From Marinomonas sp. TW1 (GTDB lineage Bacteria; Pseudomonadota; Gammaproteobacteria; Pseudomonadales; Marinomonadaceae), in contig NZ_JSEE01000004.1 of assembly GCF_001625355.1 (NCBI RefSeq), positions 177,257-241,256 of the forward strand: a stretch of DNA of 64,000 nt. Reading direction: 5' to 3'. The position numbers and the translations under genes are program-made. Below the pieces are notes generated by a model that made no database searches, was not told where the DNA came from, and saw only the letters and a list, made by a program, of their open reading frames with translations. Below, piece by piece: positions 46,914 to 57,524 of the stretch. The first letter of the stretch is position 1. The number at the start of each line of letters is the position of its first letter.

Positions 46914-46972
46914 AGTCTAATCCTTCATCATTAAGGCGCTGTAGAAGGGGCTACAACGCCAATGGAAACCTC

Positions 46973-48553
46973 TTAGTGGCGGAAGTGGCGCATGCCCGTG
47001 AAGACCATTGCCATACCCGCTTCATCCGCTGCCGCAATGACTTCTTCATCGCGCATAGAGCCACCAGGTTGAATGACGGCGGTGATGCCAGCTTGAGCGG
47101 CGGCATCAATGCCGTCACGGAATGGGAAGAAAGCATCCGACGCCATGACTGAGCCTTCTACTTGAAGGTTCTCATCCGCCGCTTTAATGCCAGCGATTTT
47201 CGCACTGTAAACACGGCTCATTTGGCCTGCGCCGACACCGATTGTTTGACCTGCTTTCGCGTAAACAATCGCATTGGATTTAACAAACTTAGCGACTTTC
47301 CAAGCGAACAATAGGTCGTTTAGCTCTTCCGCTGACGGTTGGCGTTTTGATACCACTTTTAGATCGTCCAACGTAATGGCACCGTCGTCGCGATCTTGTA
47401 CTAATAAGCCACCGTTAACACGCTTGTAATCCATCGCTGGGATTCGGTCTTGTGACCATTGACCACATTCTAGCAAACGGACGTTTTGTTTTGCTGACAC
47501 AATGTCAGCCGCCGCTTGGCTAACGCTAGGGGCAATAATGACTTCAACGAACTGGCGGTCAATAATGGCTTGTGCTGTTTCTGCATCCAATTCTTGGTTG
47601 AACGCAATGATGCCACCAAAGGCTGACGTCGGGTCTGTTTTGAACGCCAAGTCATATGCTTCTAGCTGGCTTGCTGCTGTCGCAACACCACAAGGATTAG
47701 CGTGCTTAACAATCACACAAGCAGGCTCTTGGAAGCTTTTAACGCATTCTAGTGCCGCATCGGTATCAGCAATGTTGTTGTAAGACAGAGCCTTACCTTG
47801 ACGCTGTTTGGCGGTGCTAATAGACGCTTCTTGTGGATTGGCTTCCACGTAAAATGCGGCTTTTTGGTGAGGGTTCTCACCGTAGCGCATTTCTTCTTGT
47901 TTGTTGAACTGTAGGTTGAAGGTGCGAGCAAACTCTTCACTACCGCCGTCTACTTTTTTGCCGAGGAAGTTGGCAATGGCACCGTCGTAATGTGACGTGT
48001 GTTCGAACGCTTTTACCGCAAGGTCAAAACGTTGTTCATAACTCAGACCGCCCTCTGTGTTTAGAGACGCCAAAATAGCAGAGTAGCTGTCAGGAGAAAC
48101 AACAATGGCTACATCTTTATGGTTTTTTGCGGCAGAACGAACCATAGTGGGACCACCGATATCAATGTTCTCAATGGCCATAGGAAGATCGCAGTCTGGG
48201 CGTTCAATGGTCGCTTCGAATGGGTACAAATTGACCACAACCATGTCGATTTCATTGATGCCGTGTTCTTTCATGATGTCGCCATCGATCTCGCGACGAC
48301 CAAGAATACCACCGTGTACTTTCGGGTGCAGAGTCTTAACGCGACCATCCATCATTTCAGGGAAGCCAGTGTAATCGGACACTTCAATGGCGGCGACTTG
48401 GTTGTCTAGTAATAGACGGTAAGTACCACCTGTAGAAAGGATTTCAACGCCTTGAGCGGTCAGTTCGCGGGCGAATTCGACAATGCCTGTTTTGTCGGAA
48501 ACACTGATTAACGCTCGTTTGATTGGAGTCACTGTTTTTTGATTTGCCATCAT
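46973..48553 (-). CDS. purH: Bifunctional AICAR transformylase/IMP cyclohydrolase
   Basis: Last two steps of IMP synthesis. 526 residues (E. coli 529): N-terminal cyclohydrolase (about 12-145; [30 protein letters not shown]) and C-terminal transformylase (about 150-526; [13 protein letters not shown] with the catalytic Lys-His pair region [12 protein letters not shown]). The gene lies upstream of purD on the same strand and is insulated from fis by a terminator, so it has its own promoter. No PurR operator was evident to me. Confidence 0.97.
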   Translation of the reverse strand: MMANQKTVTPIKRALISVSDKTGIVEFARELTAQGVEILSTGGTYRLLLDNQVAAIEVSDYTGFPEMMDGRVKTLHPKVHGGILGRREIDGDIMKEHGINEIDMVVVNLYPFEATIERPDCDLPMAIENIDIGGPTMVRSAAKNHKDVAIVVSPDSYSAILASLNTEGGLSYEQRFDLAVKAFEHTSHYDGAIANFLGKKVDGGSEEFARTFNLQFNKQEEMRYGENPHQKAAFYVEANPQEASISTAKQRQGKALSYNNIADTDAALECVKSFQEPACVIVKHANPCGVATAASQLEAYDLAFKTDPTSAFGGIIAFNQELDAETAQAIIDRQFVEVIIAPSVSQAAADIVSAKQNVRLLECGQWSQDRIPAMDYKRVNGGLLVQDRDDGAITLDDLKVVSKRQPSAEELNDLLFAWKVAKFVKSNAIVYAKAGQTIGVGAGQMSRVYSAKIAGIKAADENLQVEGSVMASDAFFPFRDGIDAAAQAGITAVIQPGGSMRDEEVIAAADEAGMAMVFTGMRHFRH

Positions 48554-48594
48554 GGTTCTCGCAATGTAGTTAACATTAAATAAACAAGGGGAAG

Positions 48595-48624
48595 AAACAA
48601 AAAAAGGGCGAACCCGCCCTTTTT
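48595..48624. terminator. Terminator after fis
   Basis: AAAAAGGGCG-AACC-CGCCCTTTTT perfect ten-bp stem with A-run and T-run, immediately after the fis stop; on the minus strand it ends the dusB-fis message before purH. Confidence 0.93.
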
Positions 48625-48632
48625 AGTAATGC

Positions 48633-48911
48633 TTATAGCATGCCGTATTGTTTTAGCTTCTTGCGAAGCGTGCCTCGGTTTAAGCCAAGGAGTGTGGATG
48701 CTTTAGTTTGATTGTCTTTCGTGTAATTCATCACCGATTCAAGAAGAGGCGCCTCAACCTCTGCTAATACTAATTGGTATAAATCAGTAACCGGCTGCCC
48801 ATCTAAATGAGCGAAATAATTTTGTAGTGCTTTCTCAACATTGTCACGAAGGGTTTGTGACTGCTCAGAAGAAGCGGCTTGAAACGTATGTGTTTGAGTT
48901 TGTTCTACCAC
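48633..48911 (-). CDS. fis: DNA-binding protein Fis
   Basis: Nucleoid and transcription factor of 92 residues. The C-terminal HTH runs [21 protein letters not shown] then [17 protein letters not shown], near-identical to enterobacterial Fis in the DNA-contact helices. The N-terminal part varies as usual. It follows dusB (103-bp gap), the conserved gammaproteobacterial dusB-fis operon. Confidence 0.97.
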   Translation of the reverse strand: MVEQTQTHTFQAASSEQSQTLRDNVEKALQNYFAHLDGQPVTDLYQLVLAEVEAPLLESVMNYTKDNQTKASTLLGLNRGTLRKKLKQYGML

Positions 48912-49014
48912 AGAATGACCTTCTATTTTTTAAAGCTAACCATTTAACAATGGCACTGGTGATTAAACGATACACCGTTTAAACATCAATGCATTCGGTA
49001 CCAAAATTGTTCGC

Positions 49015-49983
49015 CTACTGACGAGCAAAGAATTCTTCTAACTGATCGAGTTGTTCTTGCGTATTATCAATACGATTGAACACGCTACGAAACTGAGTGT
49101 TATCTGCTAACGTTTGCAGATACCAACCAACATGTTTGCGAGCAATACGCACACCAAGATAGTCACCATAAAACTGATGCAAATTGTGTACGTGCTTGAT
49201 AACCAATGCTTTCACCTCTGCAAGAGAGGGTGGATCTAACAATTCATTGGTCTGTAAATAGTGATTAATCTCATTGAAAATCCAAGGTTTCCCTTGTGCC
49301 GCACGGCCAATCATAATGCCATCCGCTTGCGTATAGTCCTTTACAAATCGAGCGGTCTTCGCGTCCTTTATGTCACCGTTGGCGAACACTGGGATGTGAA
49401 TAACCTGCTTGACTTCTGCAATGGTGTCGTACTCGACGTTGCCTTGAAATTTGCATTCTCGGGTGCGGCCATGAATGGCGAGCGCTTGAATGCCAATGTC
49501 TTCTGCCATCTTGGCAATGGTCATTGCGTTTTTCTGCTCTTGACTCCAACCCGTGCGAATTTTAAGGGTGACGGGCACCGACACACTATTTACCACCGTT
49601 TCCAGTATATCGCGAACTAGGCTTTCATCTTTCAATAGAGCTGACCCTGCGGCTTTATTACAAACCTTTTTAGCAGGACAACCCATGTTGATGTCGATGA
49701 TCTGAGCCCCTAACGCCACATTTTGACGAGCAGCTTCGGCCATCATTTGAGGGTCGCCACCGGCAATTTGAACGGATCTAGGGGACACTTCATGGTCGTG
49801 AACCAAACGATGACGACTTTTGGTTGAGTTCCACAGCCTGACATCCGAGGTAACCATCTCGGAAACGACTAGGCCCGCACCTTGGTCATGACAAAGGCGG
49901 CGAAAAGGCAAATCGGTTACGCCAGCCATAGGGGCCAGAATAACGGGCTTTTCAACGCAATATGGGCCAATAGCAAATGCCAT
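49015..49983 (-). CDS. dusB: tRNA dihydrouridine synthase B
   Basis: FMN enzyme reducing uridines in tRNA D-loops. 322 residues. It has VILAPMAGVTDLPFRRLC (FMN site), the catalytic Cys102 in NMGCPAKKVCNKAAGSALL, KIRTGW, and AIHGRTRECKF. First gene of the dusB-fis operon, with a 166-bp upstream gap holding the probable promoter and a small inverted repeat TCGAC-TGT-GTCGA (50020-50032). Confidence 0.96.
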   Translation of the reverse strand: MAFAIGPYCVEKPVILAPMAGVTDLPFRRLCHDQGAGLVVSEMVTSDVRLWNSTKSRHRLVHDHEVSPRSVQIAGGDPQMMAEAARQNVALGAQIIDINMGCPAKKVCNKAAGSALLKDESLVRDILETVVNSVSVPVTLKIRTGWSQEQKNAMTIAKMAEDIGIQALAIHGRTRECKFQGNVEYDTIAEVKQVIHIPVFANGDIKDAKTARFVKDYTQADGIMIGRAAQGKPWIFNEINHYLQTNELLDPPSLAEVKALVIKHVHNLHQFYGDYLGVRIARKHVGWYLQTLADNTQFRSVFNRIDNTQEQLDQLEEFFARQ

Positions 49984-50149
49984 GATGTTCCTGAATACTG
50001 GATTGAATGTTAAAGATCTTCGACTGTGTCGAGCGGGCGTGAATAATACCTAGGCATTTTGTATTTTTGAAGTCTTGACAGGCGAAAAATTGGCTATTTT
50101 TTGTGCTTTTTTTGATCCTGTTGGAAAACTTCTCTAGAAATACCCTGTT

Positions 50150-51556
50150 TTAGTAAGAACGCGTCTCCGCTGGGAAGGCTTTTAATTCATGCGTGACGGC
50201 TCGAGCGCCAGGATCTTGTATTGGAATCACTAAGTGGATTGGTGTGTTGGGTGGCATGAAGGTAATGTCGAGGAAGTCCTTGTGCAAATAGGCGCTAGGC
50301 GAAAATAGGCGGGCGGCTACCGGTTTACCATTCAAATCATAGAATTCTAGAGCGATTTTCGGCATAGGCTGAGAAAACGCACTGTTGTTGGTGATGATGG
50401 CATTGACCATTAAGGCATTCGGAATATCAGGGTGACTCTGGATGCGCACATGTTGAATGGAAATCGCACTGACATCATCAAACCTTGGAAGTGTGCAGCC
50501 AGTGTAAGAACAAAGCATACGATATAAACCACGGAAATGAGCAGAGCGGCTGCCTTCATCAAAGTAATGATTGGCTACTTGTCCAACCAGAATGCCGAAA
50601 CCAACTAACATGGCCATGAACCACAACCAAGGGTGTGAGCGTTTGACTGGCTTGCTGGGGGTAGATTCGTCTAGTAAGGGAGCGAGGCTTTGCTGCGCCG
50701 ACAATTGTTCTAAAAAGCTGTGCTGATGGCCAGCTTCAGAAGGGCGGGTTTGCTCAGCAGCATTTTGCGCTAAGGTATGCAACGCGGTCATGTAATCCGG
50801 CTCAGGGCTTGGTGCTGTGTCGTCTTTTGCTTGAGCGGAAGTGTTTTGGGTGGACGTCGCCGTCATAGCGGCACTTTCAGAGAAACGGTCTGCACCTTGT
50901 TGAGTGGGCTTGTTGGCCGTCGCTGTCTGTGCATTCGCTTTGGTCGCAAATCGGTCCTCTGCTTCCGGTCGAGAAGGATTGGTGCGTATTTGCGGTTTAC
51001 TGTCAGTGCGCTGTGATTTAGCTTGCAGTGCCGCTTCGACTTCGGCCAGTTCTACTTCCCACGGCGCTAGTTCGTCACTTGGCTGTGTGTGCGGAGTCTG
51101 AGGGGCAGCTTGACGACGCGGCTGAAAGTCGAATGCGTCGTCATGCTCCATCATGGAGTTGGAATGGATATGATCCAGATCTTGCTTGCTGGCAGGTTGT
51201 AAATCCTCGTCAGTGAATAAGGTGTGCAACCAATCTGGATTGACGATGTCGTCAGCGGGCGCTAGACGGTTGTCTGCATGCAGGTCTTCTTTTAACGCGT
51301 CAGGTGACTGAACAGGGCTTGCGTCAAATGGTGTCTCTTTCGCTGTAGGCTTAGGCGCTTTAGATGGCGTGTTAGATTGAGCGTCGGAAGAAGGCGCATC
51401 TGTGCGTTTAGGGCGATTGGCCACCGCTTTCGCCGCATCAAAAATATGAAAACACTGGCCACAACGTACCTTGCCCTTGGCCATACTCAATACTTCGTCA
51501 CTGACACGAAATGCCGTTGAACATTTAGGGCAGCGAGTGGTTAAGCTATTGGCCAT
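50150..51556 (-). CDS. Zinc-ribbon and DUF3426 domain membrane protein
   Basis: 468 residues. N-terminal MJ0042-type zinc ribbon (Cys pairs TRCPKCSTAF and VRCGQCFHIFDA), then a long low-complexity, Gln/Ala/Pro/Thr-rich linker (about 45-290). One membrane helix (HPWLWFMAMLVGFGILVGQVA, about 309-329) leads into a C-terminal DUF3426 region that begins with a Cys pair (CSYTGCTLPRF). The product is conserved near prmA/dusB in many gammaproteobacteria and is usually annotated hypothetical. The linker is compositionally unusual; function unknown. Confidence 0.85.
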   Translation of the reverse strand: MANSLTTRCPKCSTAFRVSDEVLSMAKGKVRCGQCFHIFDAAKAVANRPKRTDAPSSDAQSNTPSKAPKPTAKETPFDASPVQSPDALKEDLHADNRLAPADDIVNPDWLHTLFTDEDLQPASKQDLDHIHSNSMMEHDDAFDFQPRRQAAPQTPHTQPSDELAPWEVELAEVEAALQAKSQRTDSKPQIRTNPSRPEAEDRFATKANAQTATANKPTQQGADRFSESAAMTATSTQNTSAQAKDDTAPSPEPDYMTALHTLAQNAAEQTRPSEAGHQHSFLEQLSAQQSLAPLLDESTPSKPVKRSHPWLWFMAMLVGFGILVGQVANHYFDEGSRSAHFRGLYRMLCSYTGCTLPRFDDVSAISIQHVRIQSHPDIPNALMVNAIITNNSAFSQPMPKIALEFYDLNGKPVAARLFSPSAYLHKDFLDITFMPPNTPIHLVIPIQDPGARAVTHELKAFPAETRSY

Positions 51557-51601
51557 GGGCGTGTTTCTTCCTTAATCTAAAACAATGGTGCTGATTGTGT
51601 T

Positions 51602-52492
51602 TTATGCGTGTTTGGTACCGACAATGCGCACCCATTCATCGCATTCTGTAACGTTTTCAATGGTAAACCAATCTTGATAAGCGTAAATCACTTCTTGCGC
51701 TTGGTTCGCTAGAATGCCAGATAAGGCCAACTGACCTCCGGTTTTTACCAATGCCGCAATGGTGGGGGCTAGATCGGCCAGTGGGCCAGCCAAAATATTA
51801 GCGACCACTATGTCAGCCTGCAAATCCGATTCGTAAGGTGGCAGTTTGACTTCCAAGCGGCTAGGGTCAATGTCATTACGTGACGCGTTTTCTTGGGTGG
51901 CTTGTACCGCTTGTGGGTCGATATCAATGCCCACCATATTGCTGGCACCAAGCAATAAACCTGCAATGCCTAAAATACCAGAACCGCAACCGTAGTCTAT
52001 GATGGTTTTGTCTTGGCAATCGATGCTGTCTAACCATTTTAGACACAATGCTGTGGTTGGGTGAGTGCCCGTACCAAACGCCAAACCTGGGTCCAGCATT
52101 AAGTTGACGGCACTTGGGTCTGGCACATCACGCCAGCTTGGGCAAACCCATAAGCGTTCCCCAAATTGGATCGGATGGTAATTGTCCATCCATTCTCTTT
52201 CCCAATCTTTGTCTTCAAGGATTTCGATTTTTAGATCAATGTCAGCTTCGCCAATGGCTTGAGCTTTGTGCTCTAGTACGGGACGAATCTCGTCAATTTT
52301 GGCTTCCGCTTCAAATAGGCCAGTTACCTTGGTGTTCTTCCACATCGGAGTAGTATTGAGCTCTGGCTCATAAATAGGGTCGTCATGGATGTCTTCAAAA
52401 GTAACCACCATGGCGCCACACTCTAATAGAGTGTCTTCGAAAGCAGGGACATGGTCAGGAGTCGTGTGAATACGTATTTGCAACCAAGGCAT
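51602..52492 (-). CDS. prmA: Ribosomal protein L11 methyltransferase
   Basis: Trimethylates L11 at several positions. 296 residues, standard length. It has an N-terminal substrate-recognition domain and a C-terminal SAM domain with motif I DYGCGSGILGIAGLLLGA and VGIDIDPQAVQATQEN. The stretch LDPGLAFGTGTHPTTALCL is the PrmA hallmark, and VVANILAGPL the NPPY-like loop. It lies 45 bases upstream of the zinc-ribbon gene. Confidence 0.96.
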   Translation of the reverse strand: MPWLQIRIHTTPDHVPAFEDTLLECGAMVVTFEDIHDDPIYEPELNTTPMWKNTKVTGLFEAEAKIDEIRPVLEHKAQAIGEADIDLKIEILEDKDWEREWMDNYHPIQFGERLWVCPSWRDVPDPSAVNLMLDPGLAFGTGTHPTTALCLKWLDSIDCQDKTIIDYGCGSGILGIAGLLLGASNMVGIDIDPQAVQATQENASRNDIDPSRLEVKLPPYESDLQADIVVANILAGPLADLAPTIAALVKTGGQLALSGILANQAQEVIYAYQDWFTIENVTECDEWVRIVGTKHA

Positions 52493-52564
52493 AAAAGATG
52501 TCCAACAATGAATAAACAGGAATAGAATAACGAAGCTTGATGCATGAGGCGAGAGGAAAATGAC

Positions 52565-52597
52565 AGAGTCTGGTGAATATTTTATTCACCAGACTCT
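52565..52597 (-). terminator. Strong hairpin after accC
   Basis: AGAGTCTGGTGAATA and TATTCACCAGACTCT form a perfect 15-bp stem with a three-base loop, 13 bases past the accC stop. The minus-strand tail (GTCATTTTCC) is only partly T-rich, but stem strength and position make it the accBC terminator. Confidence 0.78.
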
Positions 52598-52609
52598 GAG
52601 CGCGAATCA

Positions 52610-53950
52610 TTAAAGACCGAGCTTTTTCTCCAGATAATGGATATTTACGCCACCTTCGATGAAGTTAGCGTCATTGGCTAGATCTTTTTGTAGCTCAATG
52701 TTGGTTTTGATGCCGTCGATGAAGGTTTCATCTAGCGCGCCAGAAAGGCGTTTTAGAGCAGCAGTACGATCCGCCGCATGACAAATGATCTTAGCGATCA
52801 TAGAGTCGTACGTTGGTGGAACCGAGTAACCACTGTATAGATGAGAATCAACACGAACACCCATACCGCCTGGTGCATGGAAGTATTCCACTTTACCTGG
52901 ACTTGGCATGAAGGTTTTTGAATCTTCCGCATTGATACGCGACTCAACTGCGTGGCCGTTCAGCTTGATGTCTTCTTGTTTCAAAGACAATGGCAAGCCA
53001 CTGGCGATGCGCAATTGTTCTTTCACAATGTCGACGCCCGTTACCATTTCAGTGACAGGGTGCTCTACCTGAACACGAGTGTTCATTTCAATGAAGTAGA
53101 AATGACCATCTTCGTATAGGAATTCGAACGTACCTGCACCGCGGTAGTTGATCTTGATACAAGCGTCCACACAGGCTTTCAAACAAGCTTGGCGAGACGT
53201 TTCGTCCAGCATAGGCGCTGGCGCTTCTTCCAATACTTTTTGGTGACGACGTTGCAAAGAACAGTCACGATCGTATAGGTGAACCGCATTGCCTTGGCCG
53301 TCAGCCAAAACTTGTACTTCAACGTGACGTGGGTTGGTCAGGAATTTTTCCATGTAAACCGTGCTGTCGCCGAAGTAAGAACCCGCTTCAGATTGAGTAA
53401 CGCTGATGGATTTTAGTAGGCTGCCTTCGTTGTGAACAACGCGCATACCACGACCACCGCCACCCGCTGCCGCTTTAACGATCACAGGGAAACCGATTTC
53501 GCGAGCAATACGAATACACTCATCTGGATCAGAAGGCACAGGGCCGTTTGAACCAGGTACGGTTGGCACGCCAGCTTCTTTCATGGCTTTAATGGCAGAA
53601 ACTTTATCGCCCATTAGGCGAATGGTTTCTGCTTTTGGACCGATGAAGGCGAAGCCTGAGTTCTCAACCTGCTCAGCAAAATCCGCGTTTTCCGCAAGAA
53701 AACCGTAACCTGGGTGAATGGCAGACGTATCTGTCAATTCAGCGGCACTGATAATCGCTGGAATGTTCAGGTAACTTTGAGCGGATGGGTTCGGACCAAT
53801 ACAGATGGATTCATCTGCTAGGCGAACGTGTAATAAGTCACGGTCAATCTTTGAGTGAACCGCAACGGTTTTGATACCAAGTTCTTTACACGCACGTAGA
53901 ATACGTAGCGCGATTTCGCCTCGGTTAGCAATCAATACCTTATCAAGCAT
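52610..53950 (-). CDS. accC: Acetyl-CoA carboxylase, biotin carboxylase subunit
   Basis: Carboxylates biotin on AccB using ATP and bicarbonate, the first half-reaction of fatty-acid synthesis. 446 residues (E. coli 449). ATP-grasp glycine loop [15 protein letters not shown], biotin/bicarbonate site block [17 protein letters not shown], and [18 protein letters not shown] are all canonical. It lies 21 bases after accB in the normal accB-accC operon. Confidence 0.98.
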   Translation of the reverse strand: MLDKVLIANRGEIALRILRACKELGIKTVAVHSKIDRDLLHVRLADESICIGPNPSAQSYLNIPAIISAAELTDTSAIHPGYGFLAENADFAEQVENSGFAFIGPKAETIRLMGDKVSAIKAMKEAGVPTVPGSNGPVPSDPDECIRIAREIGFPVIVKAAAGGGGRGMRVVHNEGSLLKSISVTQSEAGSYFGDSTVYMEKFLTNPRHVEVQVLADGQGNAVHLYDRDCSLQRRHQKVLEEAPAPMLDETSRQACLKACVDACIKINYRGAGTFEFLYEDGHFYFIEMNTRVQVEHPVTEMVTGVDIVKEQLRIASGLPLSLKQEDIKLNGHAVESRINAEDSKTFMPSPGKVEYFHAPGGMGVRVDSHLYSGYSVPPTYDSMIAKIICHAADRTAALKRLSGALDETFIDGIKTNIELQKDLANDANFIEGGVNIHYLEKKLGL

Positions 53951-53971
53951 GATAAAACCTTTAATGTTGGG

Positions 53972-54415
53972 TTATACGATGGTTACTAGCGGTTGGTCGA
54001 ATTCAACTGGCTCGCCGTCTTCAACTAGGATTGCGCCGATAGTACCTGCCTTATCCGCTTCGATTTGGTTCATCATTTTCATTGCTTCAACGATACAAAT
54101 GGTATCGCCAACGTTTACTTTCTGGCCAACTTCAATGAATGGCTTCGCACCAGGTGCAGAAGATTTGTAGTAGGTGCCGACCATTGGAGATTTAACAGCA
54201 TGTCCTGCAAGCGCAGCTGGCGCCTCAGCGACTGGAGCAGCAGGTGCCGCGACTGGTGCAGGTGCCGCAACAGGTGCTGGGGCTGCAACAGAGGTGACAA
54301 CGTGTGCACCACCACGACTAATACGAACGGCTTCCTCGCCTTCCTTGATCTCGATTTCGTAGACGTTTGACTCTTCTAATAGTTCAATTAGTTTTTTAAT
54401 TTTACGAATATCCAT
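53972..54415 (-). CDS. accB: Biotin carboxyl carrier protein of acetyl-CoA carboxylase
   Basis: Carries carboxybiotin between AccC and the transcarboxylase. 147 residues. It has an N-terminal dimerisation segment ([16 protein letters not shown]), an Ala/Pro/Val-rich flexible linker (about 44-70), and a biotinyl domain with the thumb [15 protein letters not shown] and biotinylated Lys113 in EAMKMMNQ. The usual upstream gene aroQ is absent: dsbD ends 260 bases away instead. Confidence 0.97.
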   Translation of the reverse strand: MDIRKIKKLIELLEESNVYEIEIKEGEEAVRISRGGAHVVTSVAAPAPVAAPAPVAAPAAPVAEAPAALAGHAVKSPMVGTYYKSSAPGAKPFIEVGQKVNVGDTICIVEAMKMMNQIEADKAGTIGAILVEDGEPVEFDQPLVTIV

Positions 54416-54444
54416 GGGTACTCTCTTCTGTCTGTATTAGTTTA

Positions 54445-54463
54445 TCAGTGTTATTTTCACTGA
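54445..54463. promoter_or_regulatory. Inverted repeat in the accB leader
   Basis: TCAGTG-TTATTTT-CACTGA lies about 30 bases upstream of the accB ATG within the 260-bp AT-rich gap, probably in the 5' untranslated region. E. coli accBC is autoregulated through its leader, so a regulatory role is plausible but not shown. The remaining gap has nothing else distinct. Confidence 0.4.
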
Positions 54464-54675
54464 TGGTTATAAATGCAATTACATTAAAAACGGCTTTAAA
54501 CAAAAAAGTGTTGTCTAAAAATAGAAATGTTAAAGCTTGTAATTGAAGAGATTATCGTTAAAAAGCGGGATATTGTCCAGTTCTTCGGGGAAATATCATA
54601 AAAAACTCAAGATCGACTGTTTTTTGATCTGTTGTTAACCCGCCTTTGTTTGCCGAAATCTTTTAAAGTGAAATT

Positions 54676-56577
54676 TTAGAAAAGCGCTTGAAGACGGTTT
54701 AGTCGACTGATCAGTTCTGCCTTGCTGGGTTCTCCGACCAAGGCCAATTCAGTAAGCGGACGCCCGGTGGCGTCTAAAAACACCAAAGACGGCGGTCCAT
54801 ACAAATTAAACTGTTTCATCAAAGCTTGATTGGCTGCGGAGTTCTTGGTGACGTCCACGCGAACGAGACGAACCTTCTGCAATAACTCTTGCGCTTCAGC
54901 AGAAGCCAATATGGCTTCCACTGTTTTACAGCTCACACACCAATCCGCGTATAAATCCAACACCAGTGGTCTTGGGTCGTCATGGACAAGTAACTGTTCC
55001 AATTCGTCTAAACTGCTGATTTGTTCGTCGAACAAGGGGGCGGTGTTGTTCGCAGCAGAGGACGATAGGTGAATGCTTTGCAGTGGTTGCAAGGGATAGG
55101 TCGCACCACTAAAGCCTCCTACGATTTGAATACTGCCAATTAAACACAGCAGCAGTACCAAAAACCAGCGTAAAGGATGAGACGCGACGGTGACGGCGCG
55201 ATGAACAAAATAGCCACTCATGGCCAAGGCTAGGATGCCCCATAAAAACAAATGGCTCGACACGGGCAACCAACGATTGAGCAGCCAAATGGCGACCGCC
55301 AATAACCCAAAGCCAAGTAGCACTTTAATGTCTTCCAGCCAGTGACCGCCCTTAGGCAGCATATTGGGGCCAAACAAACCGACCAATAATAAGGGCACGC
55401 CCATCCCCAGCGCCATAACAAACAAAATGAAAGCACCGTACAGGGCATCCCCTTGGCTGCTGATATAAAGTAGCGTGCCGGCCAATGGTGCAGAGACACA
55501 AGGAGAGACGATTAATGTGGCCAAAACACCAGCAATAAAGACGCCAAGGCTCGCACGCCACAAGGAAGACGACTGAAAATCAAACGCCGACAGTTTATTT
55601 TGCCAAGAAGACGGCAGTTTCAGCTGAAAAACGCCAAACATGGCCAGCGCCAACAGGATAAAAATAACCGCACTGAGAACAACAAAAATAGGGCTTTGCA
55701 GTTGCGCTTGTAAGTTAAATTGTAAGCCAAGTAAGCCGACTAAACCGCCAATAGCGGCATAGGTAAAGGCCATGCCCAGTACGTAAATCAAACTTAAATA
55801 AAAGCCTTTAAAGCGTGAAGGTTGCTGTGTGGCTGAGCTTTGTGTGCCAATAACAATCGCACTGACAATGGGCACCATGGGCAAAACACAAGGCGTGAGG
55901 GAGAGTAATAATCCTAACCCAAACATCAATAACACACTCTGCAGTAAGCCATTGTCTTGCAGATTCGTCAGAATGCCTTGCGCAACCGAAGGTTCAAGGG
56001 CGGAAGACGACGCAGCGCTTGCCTTATTAGCGTCATTGGCAATCGCAGAAGGTCTAGCATCGGCCTCTGTGGTTGCCAAACGCTCAGGTACCGTGAACTG
56101 GATAGGCTCCGTTTGCGGTGGATAGCATAAGCCTTGATCCGCGCAACCTTGGTAACTTAACGTGGCTTGGATGACCGTTCCAGCGGGCAGCTGAATGTCA
56201 TAATAAATGGGCAAACGAACTTGTTGGCGGTAAATGATCACCTTGCCATAGTATTCATCTTCATGGTCTTGGCCAGTTGGAAAGGGCGCAAAATGCAAAT
56301 GATTGGCTTGTGGTCCCGAAAGACTAAAACGCTGCTGATACAAATAATAGTCGTCAGCGATGTCCCATTGGGCGTGAAATTGACCTTCTACTGGTGCACT
56401 GACGCTTAATTGGAACGCTTGCTCGACGGGAAGAAACTGCGGTTGTTCGAGAGCGGTAGTCGGCGCAAAGGTAAACGCATAGGCCGAAAAATGAAACAGT
56501 ACAGCAAACAAAGTAACAATCAGGCGCATAGATAAATTCAACAAGTAGAGAAGGCCAAATAGTGATAAAGTCGTCAT
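54676..56577 (-). CDS. dsbD: Thiol:disulfide interchange protein DsbD
   Basis: Carries electrons from cytoplasmic thioredoxin to periplasmic DsbC/DsbG and the cytochrome c maturation pathway. 633 residues, three parts. The N-terminal immunoglobulin-like domain has the redox pair in GCADQGLCYPPQ. The eight-helix membrane domain has Cys in SLTPCVLPMVP and VSPCVSAPLAG, and the C-terminal thioredoxin-like domain has DWCVSCK. The ATG at 56577 has GAGGTGAT just upstream; the internal Met17 lacks a ribosome site but would place the signal peptide at the very start, so the signal sequence is preceded by a short extra hydrophobic run. Confidence 0.95.
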   Translation of the reverse strand: MTTLSLFGLLYLLNLSMRLIVTLFAVLFHFSAYAFTFAPTTALEQPQFLPVEQAFQLSVSAPVEGQFHAQWDIADDYYLYQQRFSLSGPQANHLHFAPFPTGQDHEDEYYGKVIIYRQQVRLPIYYDIQLPAGTVIQATLSYQGCADQGLCYPPQTEPIQFTVPERLATTEADARPSAIANDANKASAASSSALEPSVAQGILTNLQDNGLLQSVLLMFGLGLLLSLTPCVLPMVPIVSAIVIGTQSSATQQPSRFKGFYLSLIYVLGMAFTYAAIGGLVGLLGLQFNLQAQLQSPIFVVLSAVIFILLALAMFGVFQLKLPSSWQNKLSAFDFQSSSLWRASLGVFIAGVLATLIVSPCVSAPLAGTLLYISSQGDALYGAFILFVMALGMGVPLLLVGLFGPNMLPKGGHWLEDIKVLLGFGLLAVAIWLLNRWLPVSSHLFLWGILALAMSGYFVHRAVTVASHPLRWFLVLLLCLIGSIQIVGGFSGATYPLQPLQSIHLSSSAANNTAPLFDEQISSLDELEQLLVHDDPRPLVLDLYADWCVSCKTVEAILASAEAQELLQKVRLVRVDVTKNSAANQALMKQFNLYGPPSLVFLDATGRPLTELALVGEPSKAELISRLNRLQALF

Positions 56578-56644
56578 TTATCACCTCGAATGAAGAGAGT
56601 AGACTACCAATCCACCTTAAAGTTGCCAAATGTAAGGGGCTAAA

Positions 56645-57511
56645 TTGAGTAAAAAGCTAATTTCTTTACTGTTTTCTGTGGTTTTCTTAGCCGCTTGTCA
56701 AAGCCATCCGACCTCTCAAGAGCAGGTCGAACCGGTATTTATGCCAGAAACCTCAATTGCGGAAGCGGCAGCCACATCGGCTGAGCCAGAGTCAGCAAAT
56801 GCCCCAGTGGAAACAGACGACCCAGTATCCGTGCCACAACAAGTGCTCACACCGGCCCAACAGCTCACACAATCTCTGATCAAAAAAGGCCGTCAAGCCC
56901 TATTGGCGGATCGCTTATTAACGCCAGCGGAAGACAATGCCAACCTGTATTTTCAAGCTGCTTTGGGACGAGATCCAGGCAACTTTGAGGCCACGCAAGG
57001 CATTGCCCAGATTGTTGAAATCTACACAGATTGGGCATGGCGAAAAGCACAAGCGCGTCACTATCGCCAAGCGGAAAAATATTTAGACAGTGCCCGCTCG
57101 GTGAATGCCCAAGACCCTCTGATTGTTGAAATGAGTAGTCGCATTAAAGATCTAAAACTAAAGCGCCAACAACAGGCTGAGCAAGCCAAGCAAAAACGAG
57201 CCAAAGCACAACAAAACACAGCGCCTGCGTCATCCTCTGAAAGCCAGACAGAGCCTAGTGCCGCTGAGCAAGACGGTGTTTTTACATTACCAAAAGATTT
57301 ATTTACATTGAGCGAAGACGAAATAGTTGTCAAAATACAGCCTATTATTAACGCTGTTGCGGCCACACAGAGTCGCTTAGAAATTAATTGGCCAAATGAT
57401 AAACAGGCTCGATTGATTTACCAGATAATCAACAGTCGCGTGACCGATTTTCGTGTGCGAGCCATGATCTTCCATAGGGCCCGTTATACCGTAGTGTTAC
57501 AACAGGATTAA
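56645..57511 (+). CDS. Predicted lipoprotein with TPR-like region
   Basis: 288 residues starting with TTG at 56645 (AAGGGG six bases upstream). The lipobox FLAACQS places the lipidated Cys at about residue 19, followed by a Ser/Glu/Pro-rich linker. A helical repeat region (about 78-170; ARQALLADRLLTPAEDNANL) then resembles a TPR pair. A Lys/Gln-rich coiled segment and a C-terminal domain (about 215-288) complete it. It is immediately followed by the DUF2333 gene, whose ribosome site (AAGGTGG) overlaps its stop codon. Cell-envelope assembly role is possible; I do not recognise the family. Confidence 0.7.
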   Translation: MSKKLISLLFSVVFLAACQSHPTSQEQVEPVFMPETSIAEAAATSAEPESANAPVETDDPVSVPQQVLTPAQQLTQSLIKKGRQALLADRLLTPAEDNANLYFQAALGRDPGNFEATQGIAQIVEIYTDWAWRKAQARHYRQAEKYLDSARSVNAQDPLIVEMSSRIKDLKLKRQQQAEQAKQKRAKAQQNTAPASSSESQTEPSAAEQDGVFTLPKDLFTLSEDEIVVKIQPIINAVAATQSRLEINWPNDKQARLIYQIINSRVTDFRVRAMIFHRARYTVVLQQD

Positions 57512-57524
57512 GGTGGTACAAAAG